This document shows positions 44,083 to 52,369 of a stretch of 64,000 nucleotides of DNA, piece after piece. Every line of letters starts with the position of its first letter. The stretch's first letter is position 1. The stretch covers positions 6,634,001 to 6,698,000 of the forward strand of contig NZ_CP023689.1 in assembly GCF_008704715.1 (NCBI RefSeq), given 5' to 3'. The translations under genes were made by a program, and so were the position numbers. The DNA comes from Streptomyces chartreusis. Its GTDB lineage: Bacteria > Actinomycetota > Actinomycetes > Streptomycetales > Streptomycetaceae. The notes beneath the pieces were generated by a model that worked only from the letters and a program-made list of their open reading frames with translations, was not told the origin of the DNA and did not search any database.

Positions 44083-45192
44083 TCACAGGTCCAGATCGGC
44101 GTAGAGAGCGGCGTGATCGGAGGCGGCGTCGGCGCTCGACTTCACGGTGTCGAAGGACTTGATGCCCTCGGCGTGGATTCCGCGCGTCTCCAGGGCGACG
44201 TGCTGTACGCCGCTGAACACCTGCGGCGACATGAGCAGGTAGTCGATCTTGCGGCGTGGTGAGTCGCAGTCCCCGAAGGTGCCGGGCAGTCCCCGGTAGG
44301 CCGGGTGACTCATCGCGTCCTGAAGGCCGGTCGTAAGGAGCGCTTGGGCGGGTTCGCTGTCGGGGGAGTCGTTGAGGTCTCCGGCGACCACGACCTGCGG
44401 CGAGCGCTTCAGGGCGGCCTGGTAGATCTCCGCCACCCGCCGGGCCTGGGCCAGTCGCAGTGCCGGGTCGTCCGAGCTCTTGCTCTTGAGGTGGTTGCCG
44501 AGCAGCCACAAGGGCTTCTCTCCGCCGAGATCGATCTCGAACTCGGGGCAGTCCCGGCTGAACAACGGCCGGTTGTCGTGGCGCTCGAAGAGGTGCGGCC
44601 GTATCGAGGTGATCGGGTGGCGGCTCAGGACTCCGATGTCGATACCGCGGATGTCGTTGCCGTCGATCAGCATGCTGTACGGGTACGGCTTCATCTTCAG
44701 GGCCCCGTCGAGGATCTGCTCGTTGAAGCGTTGCAGGGTGAGCCGGTCCTCCACCTCGACCATCAGCAGGATGTCGGCGTTGACCTCGGCGACCACCCGG
44801 CCGGTGTTCTTCACGGCGTCCCCGCCCAGGTCCTCCCGCACGAGTTCGGCCCAACCCGTCCAGTTTCCACGGCCGTTGGCGACGACCCGTACCTCGAAGT
44901 CGGCGCTGCCCGGCTCTCCGAAGGTCTGGAAGAGCTTGGCTCCGCCGATACGGGTCTGGTTGACGAAGATCGGCGGAGGGTTCTTCGGGTTCGTCTCGTA
45001 GGCCCGGTGCTTCTGGACGAGTTCGGCGATCCGCAGCTTCTCGTCCCGCTCGTACCTGGCCAGGTCCAGCAGCGACACCAACTCGGCGAAGTCGGCCAGG
45101 ATGCGGCGCCGGCGTTCGACATCGGGGATGCCGAGGGCCTTGGGGCGGCGGAAGAGGTTCTCCGCGTTGAAGGTGGCGATACGAATGGTCAT
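44083..45192 (-). CDS. Endonuclease/exonuclease/phosphatase family protein
   Basis: 369 residues, no signal peptide. Mg-dependent EEP (DNase I-like) fold: first strand IRIATFNAENLF with catalytic Asn, ADILLMVEVED with Glu, the SRHPITSIR strand, LLGNHLKSK with His, QVVVAGDLNDSP (G-D-x-N) and the final SDHAALYADL (S-D-H). Substrates of the family include DNA, RNA, phosphoinositides and sphingomyelin. ATG 45192 has GAGGAGG 4 bases upstream. An uninterrupted in-frame read-through from the methyltransferase upstream exists but is not the real gene. Confidence 0.88.
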   Translation of the reverse strand: MTIRIATFNAENLFRRPKALGIPDVERRRRILADFAELVSLLDLARYERDEKLRIAELVQKHRAYETNPKNPPPIFVNQTRIGGAKLFQTFGEPGSADFEVRVVANGRGNWTGWAELVREDLGGDAVKNTGRVVAEVNADILLMVEVEDRLTLQRFNEQILDGALKMKPYPYSMLIDGNDIRGIDIGVLSRHPITSIRPHLFERHDNRPLFSRDCPEFEIDLGGEKPLWLLGNHLKSKSSDDPALRLAQARRVAEIYQAALKRSPQVVVAGDLNDSPDSEPAQALLTTGLQDAMSHPAYRGLPGTFGDCDSPRRKIDYLLMSPQVFSGVQHVALETRGIHAEGIKSFDTVKSSADAASDHAALYADLDL

Positions 45193-45381
45193 GGCGCCTC
45201 CTCTGCGGTGGCGCAGGGCCGTCCACGGAGCCGGGGGCAGGCGCCACCGGGGGCTGCTCGCCCGACACTTCGATTCTCCGGCCATCGCCCAACCGTGTCG
45301 AACGGAGCGGTGATTGGTCCCGGAACCGGGTGGGCGATTGGCCTTGTACGGCTCCGCGGTGGGCCCGGCAGGCTGGTCCGT

Positions 45382-45993
45382 ATGAGTCTCGCCTTTCTGC
45401 TCACCACCCTCGTCGTCGTCGCGACTCCCGGTACCGGTGTCGTCTACACGCTCGCCGCCGCTCTGTCCCGTGGGCGGCGGGCGAGTGTCGTCGCCGCGTT
45501 CGGCTGCACCCTCGGGATCGTGCCGCACATGGTGGCCACGATCACCGGCGTCGCCGCGCTGCTGCACGCGAGTGCGACCGCTTTTCAGGTGCTGAAGTTC
45601 GCGGGCGTCGCCTATCTGCTGTACATGGCGTGGGCGACGGTCAGGGACAAGGACGCCCTCGTGGTGGACGAAGAGCCCGCGCCGCTGTCCGTGGGGCGGG
45701 TGATCGTGCGGGGCGTGCTGATCAACATCCTCAATCCGAAGCTCACGATGTTCTTCTTCGCCTTCCTGCCGCAGTTCGTGGACCCGGCGGAGGCGAACGC
45801 GCTGCCCCGCATGCTCGTGCTCAGCGGGGTGTTCATGGCGGCGACGTTCGTGGTCTTCGCGGCGTACGGCGTCCTCGCGGCCTCCGTGCGCAGCCACGTC
45901 ACCTCCCGGCCCCGGGTGATGACGTGGCTGCGGCGGACCTTCGCCGGGTCGTTCCTGGCACTGGGCGCGAAGCTGGCGGTCACCGCCCGCTAG
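45382..45993 (+). CDS. LysE/RhtB-family amino-acid exporter
   Basis: 203 residues with about six membrane segments. Signature: LLTTLVVVATPGTGVVYTLAAALSRGRRASVVAAFGCTLG, then FQVLKFAGVAYLLYMAWATVRD and INILNPKLTMFFFAFLPQF. RhtB-type members export homoserine, threonine or related metabolites. The ATG follows GGTCCGT with no ribosome site, so it may be leaderless. Its last bases overlap the end of the convergent methyltransferase gene. Confidence 0.9.
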   Translation: MSLAFLLTTLVVVATPGTGVVYTLAAALSRGRRASVVAAFGCTLGIVPHMVATITGVAALLHASATAFQVLKFAGVAYLLYMAWATVRDKDALVVDEEPAPLSVGRVIVRGVLINILNPKLTMFFFAFLPQFVDPAEANALPRMLVLSGVFMAATFVVFAAYGVLAASVRSHVTSRPRVMTWLRRTFAGSFLALGAKLAVTAR

Positions 45994-47157
45994 GGGCTCC
46001 GCCGGGCGCGCCGTTGTTCGGCTGCGGCGCCGTGGGGGCTGGTCGCGCAGTTCCCCGCGCCCCTCAGGCGTGCAGGGGCCCGGCGTTGGTGGTGTCGGCG
46101 TTCCAGGTGGATCAGGAGCGGTCGGCTGCCGAACAGGCTGAGGCGTTGGACGTGGACCGGGGACAGGCCGACCGTCAGGGCGTGAGCGAGGCTGCTCGGG
46201 TCCGGCAGGAGTGCGACCGCGCGGCCCTCGTCCGGTCAGGACCCTGGCGAGTTCGTGCCACCAGCGCTCCGGATGCCCGGCGAGGCGGCCGGCCGCGTCG
46301 ACCTGCGCGCCCCACGGCGGGTTGCACAGCACGCGGTCCACGCTGCGGTCGGCGAGGGGGAGGGCCCCGGCGTCGCCGCGCCGGACCGTGACCGGCAGCG
46401 GGCCGGCGTTCTCCCGGGCCGCCCGGCGCGCGGCCGGATCGAGGTCGAAGCCGAGCAGGGTGGTGCCCGGCGCCGTGTGATGGGCCTCGATCAGCAGCGT
46501 GCCCGCGCCGCAGCATGGGTCCAACACCCGCTGTCCAGGGCGTAGTTCGGCCGCCTGGGCCATGGCGGCGGCGACCGGCGGGTGCAGGGTGCCCGGGATC
46601 GTCGCGTTCTTGTAGGCGCGCCGGTGCGCGGGGCGCCGGCCCAGACGCAGCAGCAGGGTGGCGTCGGTGCCGTCCAGGGTCAGCCGCCAGCCGCTGTGGC
46701 CGGGCGGGGGTGCCGCACCGTGCCGGCGCGAGTGGTACGGCAGTCCCGCCCGCTCGGCCAGCACCCGGCCGACGGTGTCCTCGATGTCGTAGCGGTTGTA
46801 CGTCCTGCGGCCCAGGAAGGACGCCGAGATCTCGATGCCGTCGCCGAAGCCGGACGGGCCGCCCAGGGCCCGGCGGTCGCGGGCCAGGTCCGCCAGGTCG
46901 AACTCGCGGGCCAGGGCGGCCAGTTCGGGCAGGTCGCTCTTGTGCGGGCCGATGTCCGGCCGGCGGTGGGCCGACAGGAGGACATCGTCGGCGGTGCGGA
47001 GCCGAGGGGCGATGTCGTCGCCGGTCACCCGGAAGCCCACCTCGCGGTGGCCGATCCGGTCGATGGTCGCGGAGTGCGTCCGCAGAATCTCGGTGCCGAG
47101 GGCGGATTCCAGTCCGCGTACGCACCGGGCCACCAGGAACACGCGCGGTGTGCGCAT
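45990..47157 (-). pseudogene. RNA guanine-N2 methyltransferase-like gene with frameshift
   Basis: The frame from ATG 47157 has an N-terminal RNA-binding-like region (RVFLVARCVRGLESALGTEIL), SAM motif I LDPCCGAGTLLIEAH, motif II LGFDLDPAA and catalytic motif IV CNPPWGAQV, as in Trm11/TrmN/RlmL-type m2G methyltransferases. After WWHELARVL (near 46240) the expected ending (GRAVALLPDPSSLAHALTVG... VQRLSLFGSRPLLIHLERR) continues in another frame, stopping at 45990. So one base has been gained or two lost near 46225-46245. Unshifted, the frame runs open into the nuclease gene. A sequencing error is possible. Confidence 0.65.
46023..46064 (+). repeat. Dispersed Streptomyces 3'-end repeat
   Basis: Matches bases 515-556 closely (TGCGGCGCCGT then GGCTGGTCGCGCAGTTCCCC). 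Here the second hairpin arm is missing. It lies within the end of the frameshifted methyltransferase gene, supplying its last codons in the shifted frame. Confidence 0.65.
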
Positions 47158-47185
47158 GATGCTGTCTTCTCCCACGTCGAAGCCC

Positions 47186-47206
47186 GGGACGGTGGAGGAC
47201 CGTCCC
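47186..47206. other. Hairpin in the intergenic region upstream of the methyltransferase
   Basis: GGGACGGT and ACCGTCCC form a perfect 8-bp stem with a GGAGG loop. It lies in the presumed leader of the minus-strand gene starting at 47157. Nearby, ATCATGAT (around 47279) is a short palindrome. Function unknown. Confidence 0.3.
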
Positions 47207-47331
47207 GCATCGCCGGCGCCGGGGTGTTCCGCGTCGTGCCGACGGAGCGGCTAGCGGAGGGGGAAGAAGTACGTCGTCATCATGATCGCAAAAGCGTACC
47301 AGTCGGTCGGGTTTCCGTGAGAGCCTGCGGC

Positions 47332-47997
47332 ATGGCCATCATTCACCACACCACCCTCAAGCCGACGAAGCTGGAACTGCTCACCGCGTGGCTGCCCACC
47401 CGCCCGTGGTACGTCGGTGCCGGTGAACCCCGGCCGGTCAAGGCCGGTGGCTTCCGGCTGGACGACCCGGAGGGCGAGGTCGGGATCGAGTTCATGGTGG
47501 TGACGGACGACTCCGGTCCCGAGACGGTCGGCTATCTGGTTCCGCTGACCTATCGCGGCGCTCCTCTCGAAGGCGCCGAGCACGCCCTGGTCGGCACCAT
47601 GGAGCACGGGGTGCTCGGGCCGCGCTGGGCCTACGACGGCTGCCACGACCCGGTGCTGGTCGACCGGTTGTGGGCGCTGATCGAGGGGCGGGCCGAGGCT
47701 CAGGCGCAGAGCGTCACCGACGCCGTCGACCGGGAGGTCACCCGCTCCCACGCCGGTGCGGGCCTCGGGCCGGGACAGGTCGCAGCCCCGGTCGTCGAGG
47801 ACTCGGCGAGCGGCACCCTGCTGGCCGCGCCGGACGGCACGACCCTGCGGCTGCACCGCGTCCTGCGGCCCGCCCCGCAGGGTGCCCCGCTGCAGCCCGA
47901 GGGAGCCTCCGGCCATGTCGGCGGCGCCTGGCAGCTGCCCGACGGCACCCGTGCGCGGGGCCTGTTCGCCGCCCTGTACACCGACGGGCGGGGCTGA
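47332..47997 (+). CDS. Maltokinase N-terminal cap-like protein
   Basis: 221 residues. The start AIIHHTTLKPTKLELLTAWLPTRPWYVG and the central VPLTYRGAPLEGAEHALVGTMEHGVLGPRWAYDGCHDPV match the cap domain that precedes the kinase fold in actinobacterial maltokinases; here it stands alone without a kinase. Stand-alone cap proteins are encoded widely in Streptomyces and have no proven role. Followed 26 bases later by a GNAT gene on the same strand. Confidence 0.8.
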   Translation: MAIIHHTTLKPTKLELLTAWLPTRPWYVGAGEPRPVKAGGFRLDDPEGEVGIEFMVVTDDSGPETVGYLVPLTYRGAPLEGAEHALVGTMEHGVLGPRWAYDGCHDPVLVDRLWALIEGRAEAQAQSVTDAVDREVTRSHAGAGLGPGQVAAPVVEDSASGTLLAAPDGTTLRLHRVLRPAPQGAPLQPEGASGHVGGAWQLPDGTRARGLFAALYTDGRG

Positions 47998-48023
47998 GGG
48001 CAGGCGTCCCGAGGCTGCGTGAG

Positions 48024-48560
48024 ATGGAACTGTCCGACGGGGTGATCACCCTGTCCCCGCTGCGCACCGCCGACGCCGAGGCCCATCTCGCGGGCGAGGA
48101 CGAGCAGTTGGTCCGCTGGCTCAGCGGCGGCCCCGGCACGCGCGAGGGCGTCGACGCCTACATCCGGCACTGCGCGGAACAGTGGGCGACGTCCGGCACG
48201 CTGCGCGCCTTCGGCATCCGCGCGGGCGCCGACGGGACGCTCGCGGGCACGATCGACCTGCGCTTCGCTGCGGAGGGCCTCACCCGCGGCCAGGTCAATG
48301 TCGCCTACGGCCTCTATCCGGCGTGGCGGGGACGCGGCCTGGCCACCCGCGCCGTCCTCCTGGTCTGCCGGTACGCGGCCGGCGTGGGCAGCAAGGAGGC
48401 CGTGATCCAGGTGGAGCCCGGGAACGCGGCGTCCATGGCCGTGGCCCGCCGGGCGGGGTTCACGCCCGGCGGGCAGAGATTCACCGATGACGGCACGCTG
48501 CTCGACCGGTATGTCCGGGACCTGCGTGCCCCCGGCGTCAACGGCCCTGCAACGACCTGA
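48024..48560 (+). CDS. GNAT-family N-acetyltransferase (RimJ/RimL-like)
   Basis: 178 residues. TLSPLRTADAEAHLAGEDEQLVRWLSGG is the RimJ-type opening; the CoA-binding motif is VAYGLYPAWRGRGLATRAVLLVCRYA, then VIQVEPGNAASMAVARRAGFTPGG. Substrate unknown. Its last 23 bases overlap the end of the convergent chitinase gene. Confidence 0.85.
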   Translation: MELSDGVITLSPLRTADAEAHLAGEDEQLVRWLSGGPGTREGVDAYIRHCAEQWATSGTLRAFGIRAGADGTLAGTIDLRFAAEGLTRGQVNVAYGLYPAWRGRGLATRAVLLVCRYAAGVGSKEAVIQVEPGNAASMAVARRAGFTPGGQRFTDDGTLLDRYVRDLRAPGVNGPATT

Positions 48561-49584
48561 CGTTGTCGCCGAAGGTCCAGTTCTTCGAGCCGTCCCAGTT
48601 GATCGACCAGGTCATCAGGCCCTTGAGCGAGGTGCCGTAGTGCCGCCAGGCCTGGGCGACGAGGGACGGTGACATGTAGCCGCCGCCCGCGCCGGACTGC
48701 GCGGGCAGGCCCGGCACCTGCTTGTCGTAGGGCACCTTGATGGTGGTGCCCTGCACTACAAGGCCCTTGTTGAGGCAGTCCGTCTGGGCGGTGAAGCCGG
48801 CGACGGTGCCCGCCGAGTAGGAGTCGCCGGAGCAGCCGTACATGCTGCCGTTGTAGTACTGCATGTTCAGCCACCACAGGCGGCCGTTGTCGGCGTACTT
48901 CTTGATGACGGGCAGGTACGCGCCCCAGATCGAGCCGTAGACGACGCTGCCGCCGGTGACGTACGCCGTCTCCGGGGCCATCGTCAGGCCGAAGTTGGAC
49001 GGCATCTGCGCCAGGATCCCGTCGATGATGCGGATCAGGTTGGCCTGGGACGTGGAGAGCTGGCTGATGTTCCCGCTGCCCACCAGGCCCGTCTCGATGT
49101 CGATGTCGATGCCGTCGAAGTTGTACTTCTTCAGGATCGGCACGATCGTCGCGACGAACCTGTCCGCGACGGCCGTCGAGTTGAGGTCGATGCCGGCGGT
49201 CGCGCCGCCGATGGACAGCAGGATCGTCTGGCCGGACGCCTTCGCCGCGCACATCTCCGCGGGGGTGGCCACCTTCACCCCGCTGTCCATGCCGTCCTCC
49301 CACAGGGCCGTGCCGTCGGAGCGGATGACCGGGAACGCCGCGTTGATCACGTTGTAGCCGTGCGCGGCCATGCGGGAGTCGGTGATCGGGGTCCAGCCGA
49401 AGGGCGGGTGGACGCCGTTGGCGGCGCCGTCCCAGTTCTCCCAGTAGCCCTGGAGGACCTTGCCGGAGGGCTTGGGCTTCACCGCGCAGGTGTCGGCGGC
49501 TGACGCGGGGGACGCGGCGGGGAGCTGGGCGAGACAGACGGTCGCCAGAGCCGCGGTGAGCAGGCTGAGGGCGCGGCGGAGCAT
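48538..49584 (-). CDS. Secreted chitinase, glycoside hydrolase family 18
   Basis: 348 residues. Sec signal (LRRALSLLTAALATVCLA, cleavage after ASA), then a GH18 barrel: KVLQGYWENWDG first strand, ILLSIGGATAGI substrate loop and the catalytic FDGIDIDIETG (D-x-x-D-x-D-x-E), ending GLMTWSINWDGS. No chitin-binding domain. Releases chito-oligosaccharides outside the cell. ATG 49584 has GGGAGG at 7-base spacing; the ATG at 49629 lies at or before the predicted transcription start and is rejected. The promoter carries DasR-type boxes. Confidence 0.93.
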   Translation of the reverse strand: MLRRALSLLTAALATVCLAQLPAASPASAADTCAVKPKPSGKVLQGYWENWDGAANGVHPPFGWTPITDSRMAAHGYNVINAAFPVIRSDGTALWEDGMDSGVKVATPAEMCAAKASGQTILLSIGGATAGIDLNSTAVADRFVATIVPILKKYNFDGIDIDIETGLVGSGNISQLSTSQANLIRIIDGILAQMPSNFGLTMAPETAYVTGGSVVYGSIWGAYLPVIKKYADNGRLWWLNMQYYNGSMYGCSGDSYSAGTVAGFTAQTDCLNKGLVVQGTTIKVPYDKQVPGLPAQSGAGGGYMSPSLVAQAWRHYGTSLKGLMTWSINWDGSKNWTFGDNVRSLQGR

Positions 49585-49640
49585 ACGGGGCCTCCCGGTG
49601 GGGGTCGGGGCGCGCGATGTCGTAGGCATGACAGTGCTCG

Positions 49641-49673
49641 TGGTCCAGACCTTTCGTCAATAGGTCTGGACCA
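49641..49673 (-). promoter_or_regulatory. Chitinase promoter: paired DasR-type boxes around the -35
   Basis: TGGTCCAGACCT (49641-49652) and its exact inverse AGGTCTGGACCA (49662-49673) flank TTGACG (49660-49655, minus strand), with a CACTGT -10 18 bases on. Paired 12-bp repeats of this sequence are known from Streptomyces chitinase promoters and resemble the DasR element, whose core is TGGTCTAGACCA. GlcNAc-dependent control is the natural inference. Confidence 0.75.
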
Positions 49674-49760
49674 CATTGGGTGGCCGAGAACCGTGCGGAC
49701 AGGTATGGAATGACAGATATTGAAATCTGTCAGCTGTTAGGGCATGGTGGAGGCATGACG

Positions 49761-50762
49761 ATGCAAACCCGCTCCCTCGGAATCACCGGCCCCCGGGTCT
49801 CCGCCCTCGGCCTCGGCTGCATGGGCATGTCCGCGCTGTACGGCGACGCGGACCGGACCGAGTCGATCGCCACCGTCCACGCCGCCCTCGAAGCGGGCGT
49901 GACACTGCTCGACACCGGCGACTTCTACGCCATGGGCCACAACGAGATGCTGGTCGGCGAGGCCCTGCGCACCGCACCCGCCGGCCGGCGCGAACAGGCC
50001 CTGGTCAGCGTGAAGTTCGGCGCCCTGCGCTCCCCGGACGGCGACTGGTCCGGCTACGACGGCCGCCCGGCCGCCGTGAAGAACTTCGCCGCCTACTCCC
50101 TCCAGCGCCTGGGCGTCGACCACATCGACGTCTACCGGATCGCCCGGCTCGACCCCGACGTACCGATCGAGGAGACCGTCGGCGCGATCTCCGAACTGAT
50201 CGAGAAGGGGTACGTCCGCCACGTCGGCCTCAGCGAGGTCGGCGCCGACACCATCCGCCGCGCCGCCGCCACCGCCCCGATCGCCGACCTCCAGATCGAG
50301 TACTCCCTGATCTCCCGCGGCATCGAGGAGTCGGTCCTGCCGACCACCCGTGAACTGGGCATCGCCATCACCGCGTACGGCGTCCTGTCGCGCGGGCTGA
50401 TCTCCGGCCACTTCGCCCGCGACCGGCAGCTCGCCGCCAACGACTTCCGGGCTTACTCACCCCGTTTCCAGGGCGAGAACCTCCAGCACAACCTCGACCT
50501 CGTCGAGGCCCTGCGGAAGATCGCCGAGCAGAAGGGCGTCTCCGTCGCCCAGATCGCCATCGCCTGGGTGCTCTCCCGCGGCGACGACATCGTGCCGCTC
50601 GTCGGCGCCCGCACCCGCGAGCGGCTCTCCGAGTCGCTGGGCGCGCTGGACGTCACGCTGGACCACGCCGACCTCGCGGCGATCGAGCGGGCGGTCCCGG
50701 CGGACGCCGCGGCGGGCGACCGCTACCCGGCCCCGCAGATGGCCCACCTGGGCAGCAAGTGA
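49761..50762 (+). CDS. Aldo/keto reductase lacking the usual catalytic His
   Basis: 333 residues, NAD(P)H-dependent oxidoreductase barrel. LGLGCMGMSALYGD opening, GVTLLDTGDFYAMG (catalytic Asp and Tyr), LVSVKFGA (catalytic Lys), then VYRIARLDPDVPIEETVGAI where relatives have H-R-x-D: the tetrad His position is occupied by a non-His residue. Cofactor-binding end IVPLVGARTRERLSESLGAL is intact. ATG 49761 is preferred because GGAGG (49749-49753) is correctly spaced for it but too near ATG 49755. TetR gene follows 29 bases on, probably its regulator. Confidence 0.88.
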   Translation: MQTRSLGITGPRVSALGLGCMGMSALYGDADRTESIATVHAALEAGVTLLDTGDFYAMGHNEMLVGEALRTAPAGRREQALVSVKFGALRSPDGDWSGYDGRPAAVKNFAAYSLQRLGVDHIDVYRIARLDPDVPIEETVGAISELIEKGYVRHVGLSEVGADTIRRAAATAPIADLQIEYSLISRGIEESVLPTTRELGIAITAYGVLSRGLISGHFARDRQLAANDFRAYSPRFQGENLQHNLDLVEALRKIAEQKGVSVAQIAIAWVLSRGDDIVPLVGARTRERLSESLGALDVTLDHADLAAIERAVPADAAAGDRYPAPQMAHLGSK

Positions 50763-50791
50763 CCAGGCCCCTGCCAGGTACGGTCTAGGGC

Positions 50792-51391
50792 ATGCCACCG
50801 ACGCCCCAGACCCTGACCGCCGAGCGCATCCTCGAAGCCACCGAGGAGGTGCTGCGCCGCCACGGCCCGGCCAAGGCCACCGTGGTCGACGTGGCCCGCG
50901 CGCTCGGCGTCAGCCATGGCAGCGTCTACCGGCACTTCCGTACGAAGGCGGCGCTGCGCGAAGCGGTCACCAAGCGGTGGCTGGACCGGACCACCCAGGT
51001 GCTCGCGGCCATCGTCGCGGCACCGGACCTGGACCCGGAGACCCGGGTGCGCAAGTGGCTCGCGGCGCTGTTCGCCGCCAAGCGCCGCAAGGCGTTCGAC
51101 GACCCGGAGCTGTTCGCCACCTACACGGTGCTGACCACCGAGACCGCCGAGACGGTCGTCGGCGAGCACATCGCCGAACTCACCGGCCAGCTCACCGAAC
51201 TCGTGCGCGCGGGCGTCGCCGCGGGCGCCTTCACCGCCGAGGACCCGGCCGCCACCGCGGGCGCCCTGTTCCGGGCGACCGACCGCTTCCACGACCCGCA
51301 CTACGCCCGGGAGTGGGAACAGCCGGGCGTGGAGCGCGACTTCGAGGCCCTGACGGACCTGCTGCTGCGCGGGCTGCGGGCCCGCGGCTGA
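50792..51391 (+). CDS. TetR-family transcriptional regulator
   Basis: 199 residues. N-terminal helix-turn-helix AERILEATEEVLRRHGPAKATVVDVARALGVSHGSVYRHFRTKAALREAVTKRWL; the C-terminal TetR_C-like domain has VRKWLAALFAAKRRKAFDDPELFATY. Same strand as and 29 bases after the aldo/keto reductase, so likely co-regulated with it. No ribosome site before ATG 50792. Confidence 0.9.
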   Translation: MPPTPQTLTAERILEATEEVLRRHGPAKATVVDVARALGVSHGSVYRHFRTKAALREAVTKRWLDRTTQVLAAIVAAPDLDPETRVRKWLAALFAAKRRKAFDDPELFATYTVLTTETAETVVGEHIAELTGQLTELVRAGVAAGAFTAEDPAATAGALFRATDRFHDPHYAREWEQPGVERDFEALTDLLLRGLRARG

Positions 51392-51395
51392 GCCG

Positions 51396-52019
51396 TCACA
51401 GGGTGTCGAGTGCGCCCGTAGTGCGGCCGAGGAAGGTGACCGGGCCCGGGTCCGGGACGGCTATCTCGTGGAAGCCCAGCCGGTCGTAGAACGCCCGCGC
51501 CGGGGTGTTGGCGGTGACCATCGTCAGATGCACCGCCGGGACCCCCTTGTCCCCGAGGGCCTTGAGCAGGGTGCGCATCAGCGCGCGCCCGTGGCCGCGG
51601 CCCTGCCAGCCGGGCAGCAGGTCGATGTGGAGATGGGCCGGGTAGGCGGCGACCTCCGGGACGAGCATCCGCTCCGGGTCGTGCAGCAGCCCGGCCAACT
51701 CCTCGTCCGGCGTACGGGGCGGCCCCTCGGGCCGGGGATACCGGCCCGCGGCCGACGGCAGCCACCGCGTGCGGAACGCCGCCACGAAGCGCGGGGTGTC
51801 CGCGGTGCCCACGACATAGCCGACGGCCCGCCCGTCCCCGTCGTCCAGGACGAACGCCAGGTCCGGCTCAAGCACGGCGTACGGGACCGCGAAGGCCGCC
51901 GGGAAGATGCCGGGGTCCCGGTAGTGCGGCCGGCTGTCGCCGCCCAGGTGCGCCGTGCGGACGCAGATGTCCTCGACGGCCTCGCGGTCCCCGGCCCGGT
52001 AGAGGCGGATGAGGCTCAT
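51396..52019 (-). CDS. GNAT-family N-acetyltransferase
   Basis: 207 residues. LIRLYRAGDREAVEDICVRTA opening; CoA site LHIDLLPGWQGRGHGRALMRTLLKAL (Q-G-R-G-x-G) and VHLTMVTANTPARAFYDRLGF. The unusual insert between strand 3 and the CoA site (about residues 75-120) carries FVAAFRTRWLPSAAGRYPRPEGPPRT, a pattern I associate with GNAT domains linked to O-GlcNAcase-type hydrolases, low confidence. Its ATG overlaps the stop of the upstream small gene. Confidence 0.85.
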   Translation of the reverse strand: MSLIRLYRAGDREAVEDICVRTAHLGGDSRPHYRDPGIFPAAFAVPYAVLEPDLAFVLDDGDGRAVGYVVGTADTPRFVAAFRTRWLPSAAGRYPRPEGPPRTPDEELAGLLHDPERMLVPEVAAYPAHLHIDLLPGWQGRGHGRALMRTLLKALGDKGVPAVHLTMVTANTPARAFYDRLGFHEIAVPDPGPVTFLGRTTGALDTL

Positions 52020-52234
52020 CCGTCGGTCTGCGACTCGGCCGGGTCCACCGTGGCCTGGTGGGCCTCGGCCAGATGCTCCTCGGCCTTCAGCCAGGGCAGG
52101 AACTGCGCGCCCTTGCGCCAGCCACAGGTGTCGCATCTGACCGTGCGCTGCGTGCCCCTGCGGAGTACCCGTACGACATGCTCTCGTCCGTGGTGGTCCC
52201 AGCGGCTCACCTTGCTCGTGTTGATCTCCAGCAT
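52016..52234 (-). CDS. 72-residue zinc-finger-like small protein
   Basis: Starts MLEINTSKVSRWDHHGREHVVRVL and contains VRCDTCGWRKGAQFLPWLKAEEHLAEAHQ, a C-x2-C ... H-x4-H arrangement that could bind zinc. GGAGG 5 bases before ATG 52234 supports the start. Stop overlaps the GNAT ATG, implying co-translation. Function unknown; a DNA- or RNA-binding adaptor is possible. Confidence 0.7.
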   Translation of the reverse strand: MLEINTSKVSRWDHHGREHVVRVLRRGTQRTVRCDTCGWRKGAQFLPWLKAEEHLAEAHQATVDPAESQTDG

Positions 52235-52369
52235 GACGCCTCCAGCGTCCGAGGACATCGAGATTCCATGCGCGGCGCCGCGCAGCAAGGAGTGTGCAGC
52301 AAGACCAACATCAACAGGGACTCCGGCCCGGCGAGTTGACCAACCTGTGGCCACACCCTCACAACTCGA

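Noticed and set aside
44083..47175. Single 1030-codon methyltransferase-nuclease fusion gene
   Set aside because: The central third is antisense to LysE, and the nuclease has its own start with GAGGAGG. Better explained by a frameshift in the methyltransferase.
49585..49629. ATG 49629 as chitinase start
   Set aside because: It lies at or upstream of the transcription start predicted from TTGACG/CACTGT and lacks a ribosome site; 49584 has GGGAGG.
52270..52283. 14-bp GCGCGGCGCCGCGC palindrome
   Set aside because: Pure GC palindromes are expected often at this composition; no context supports a role.
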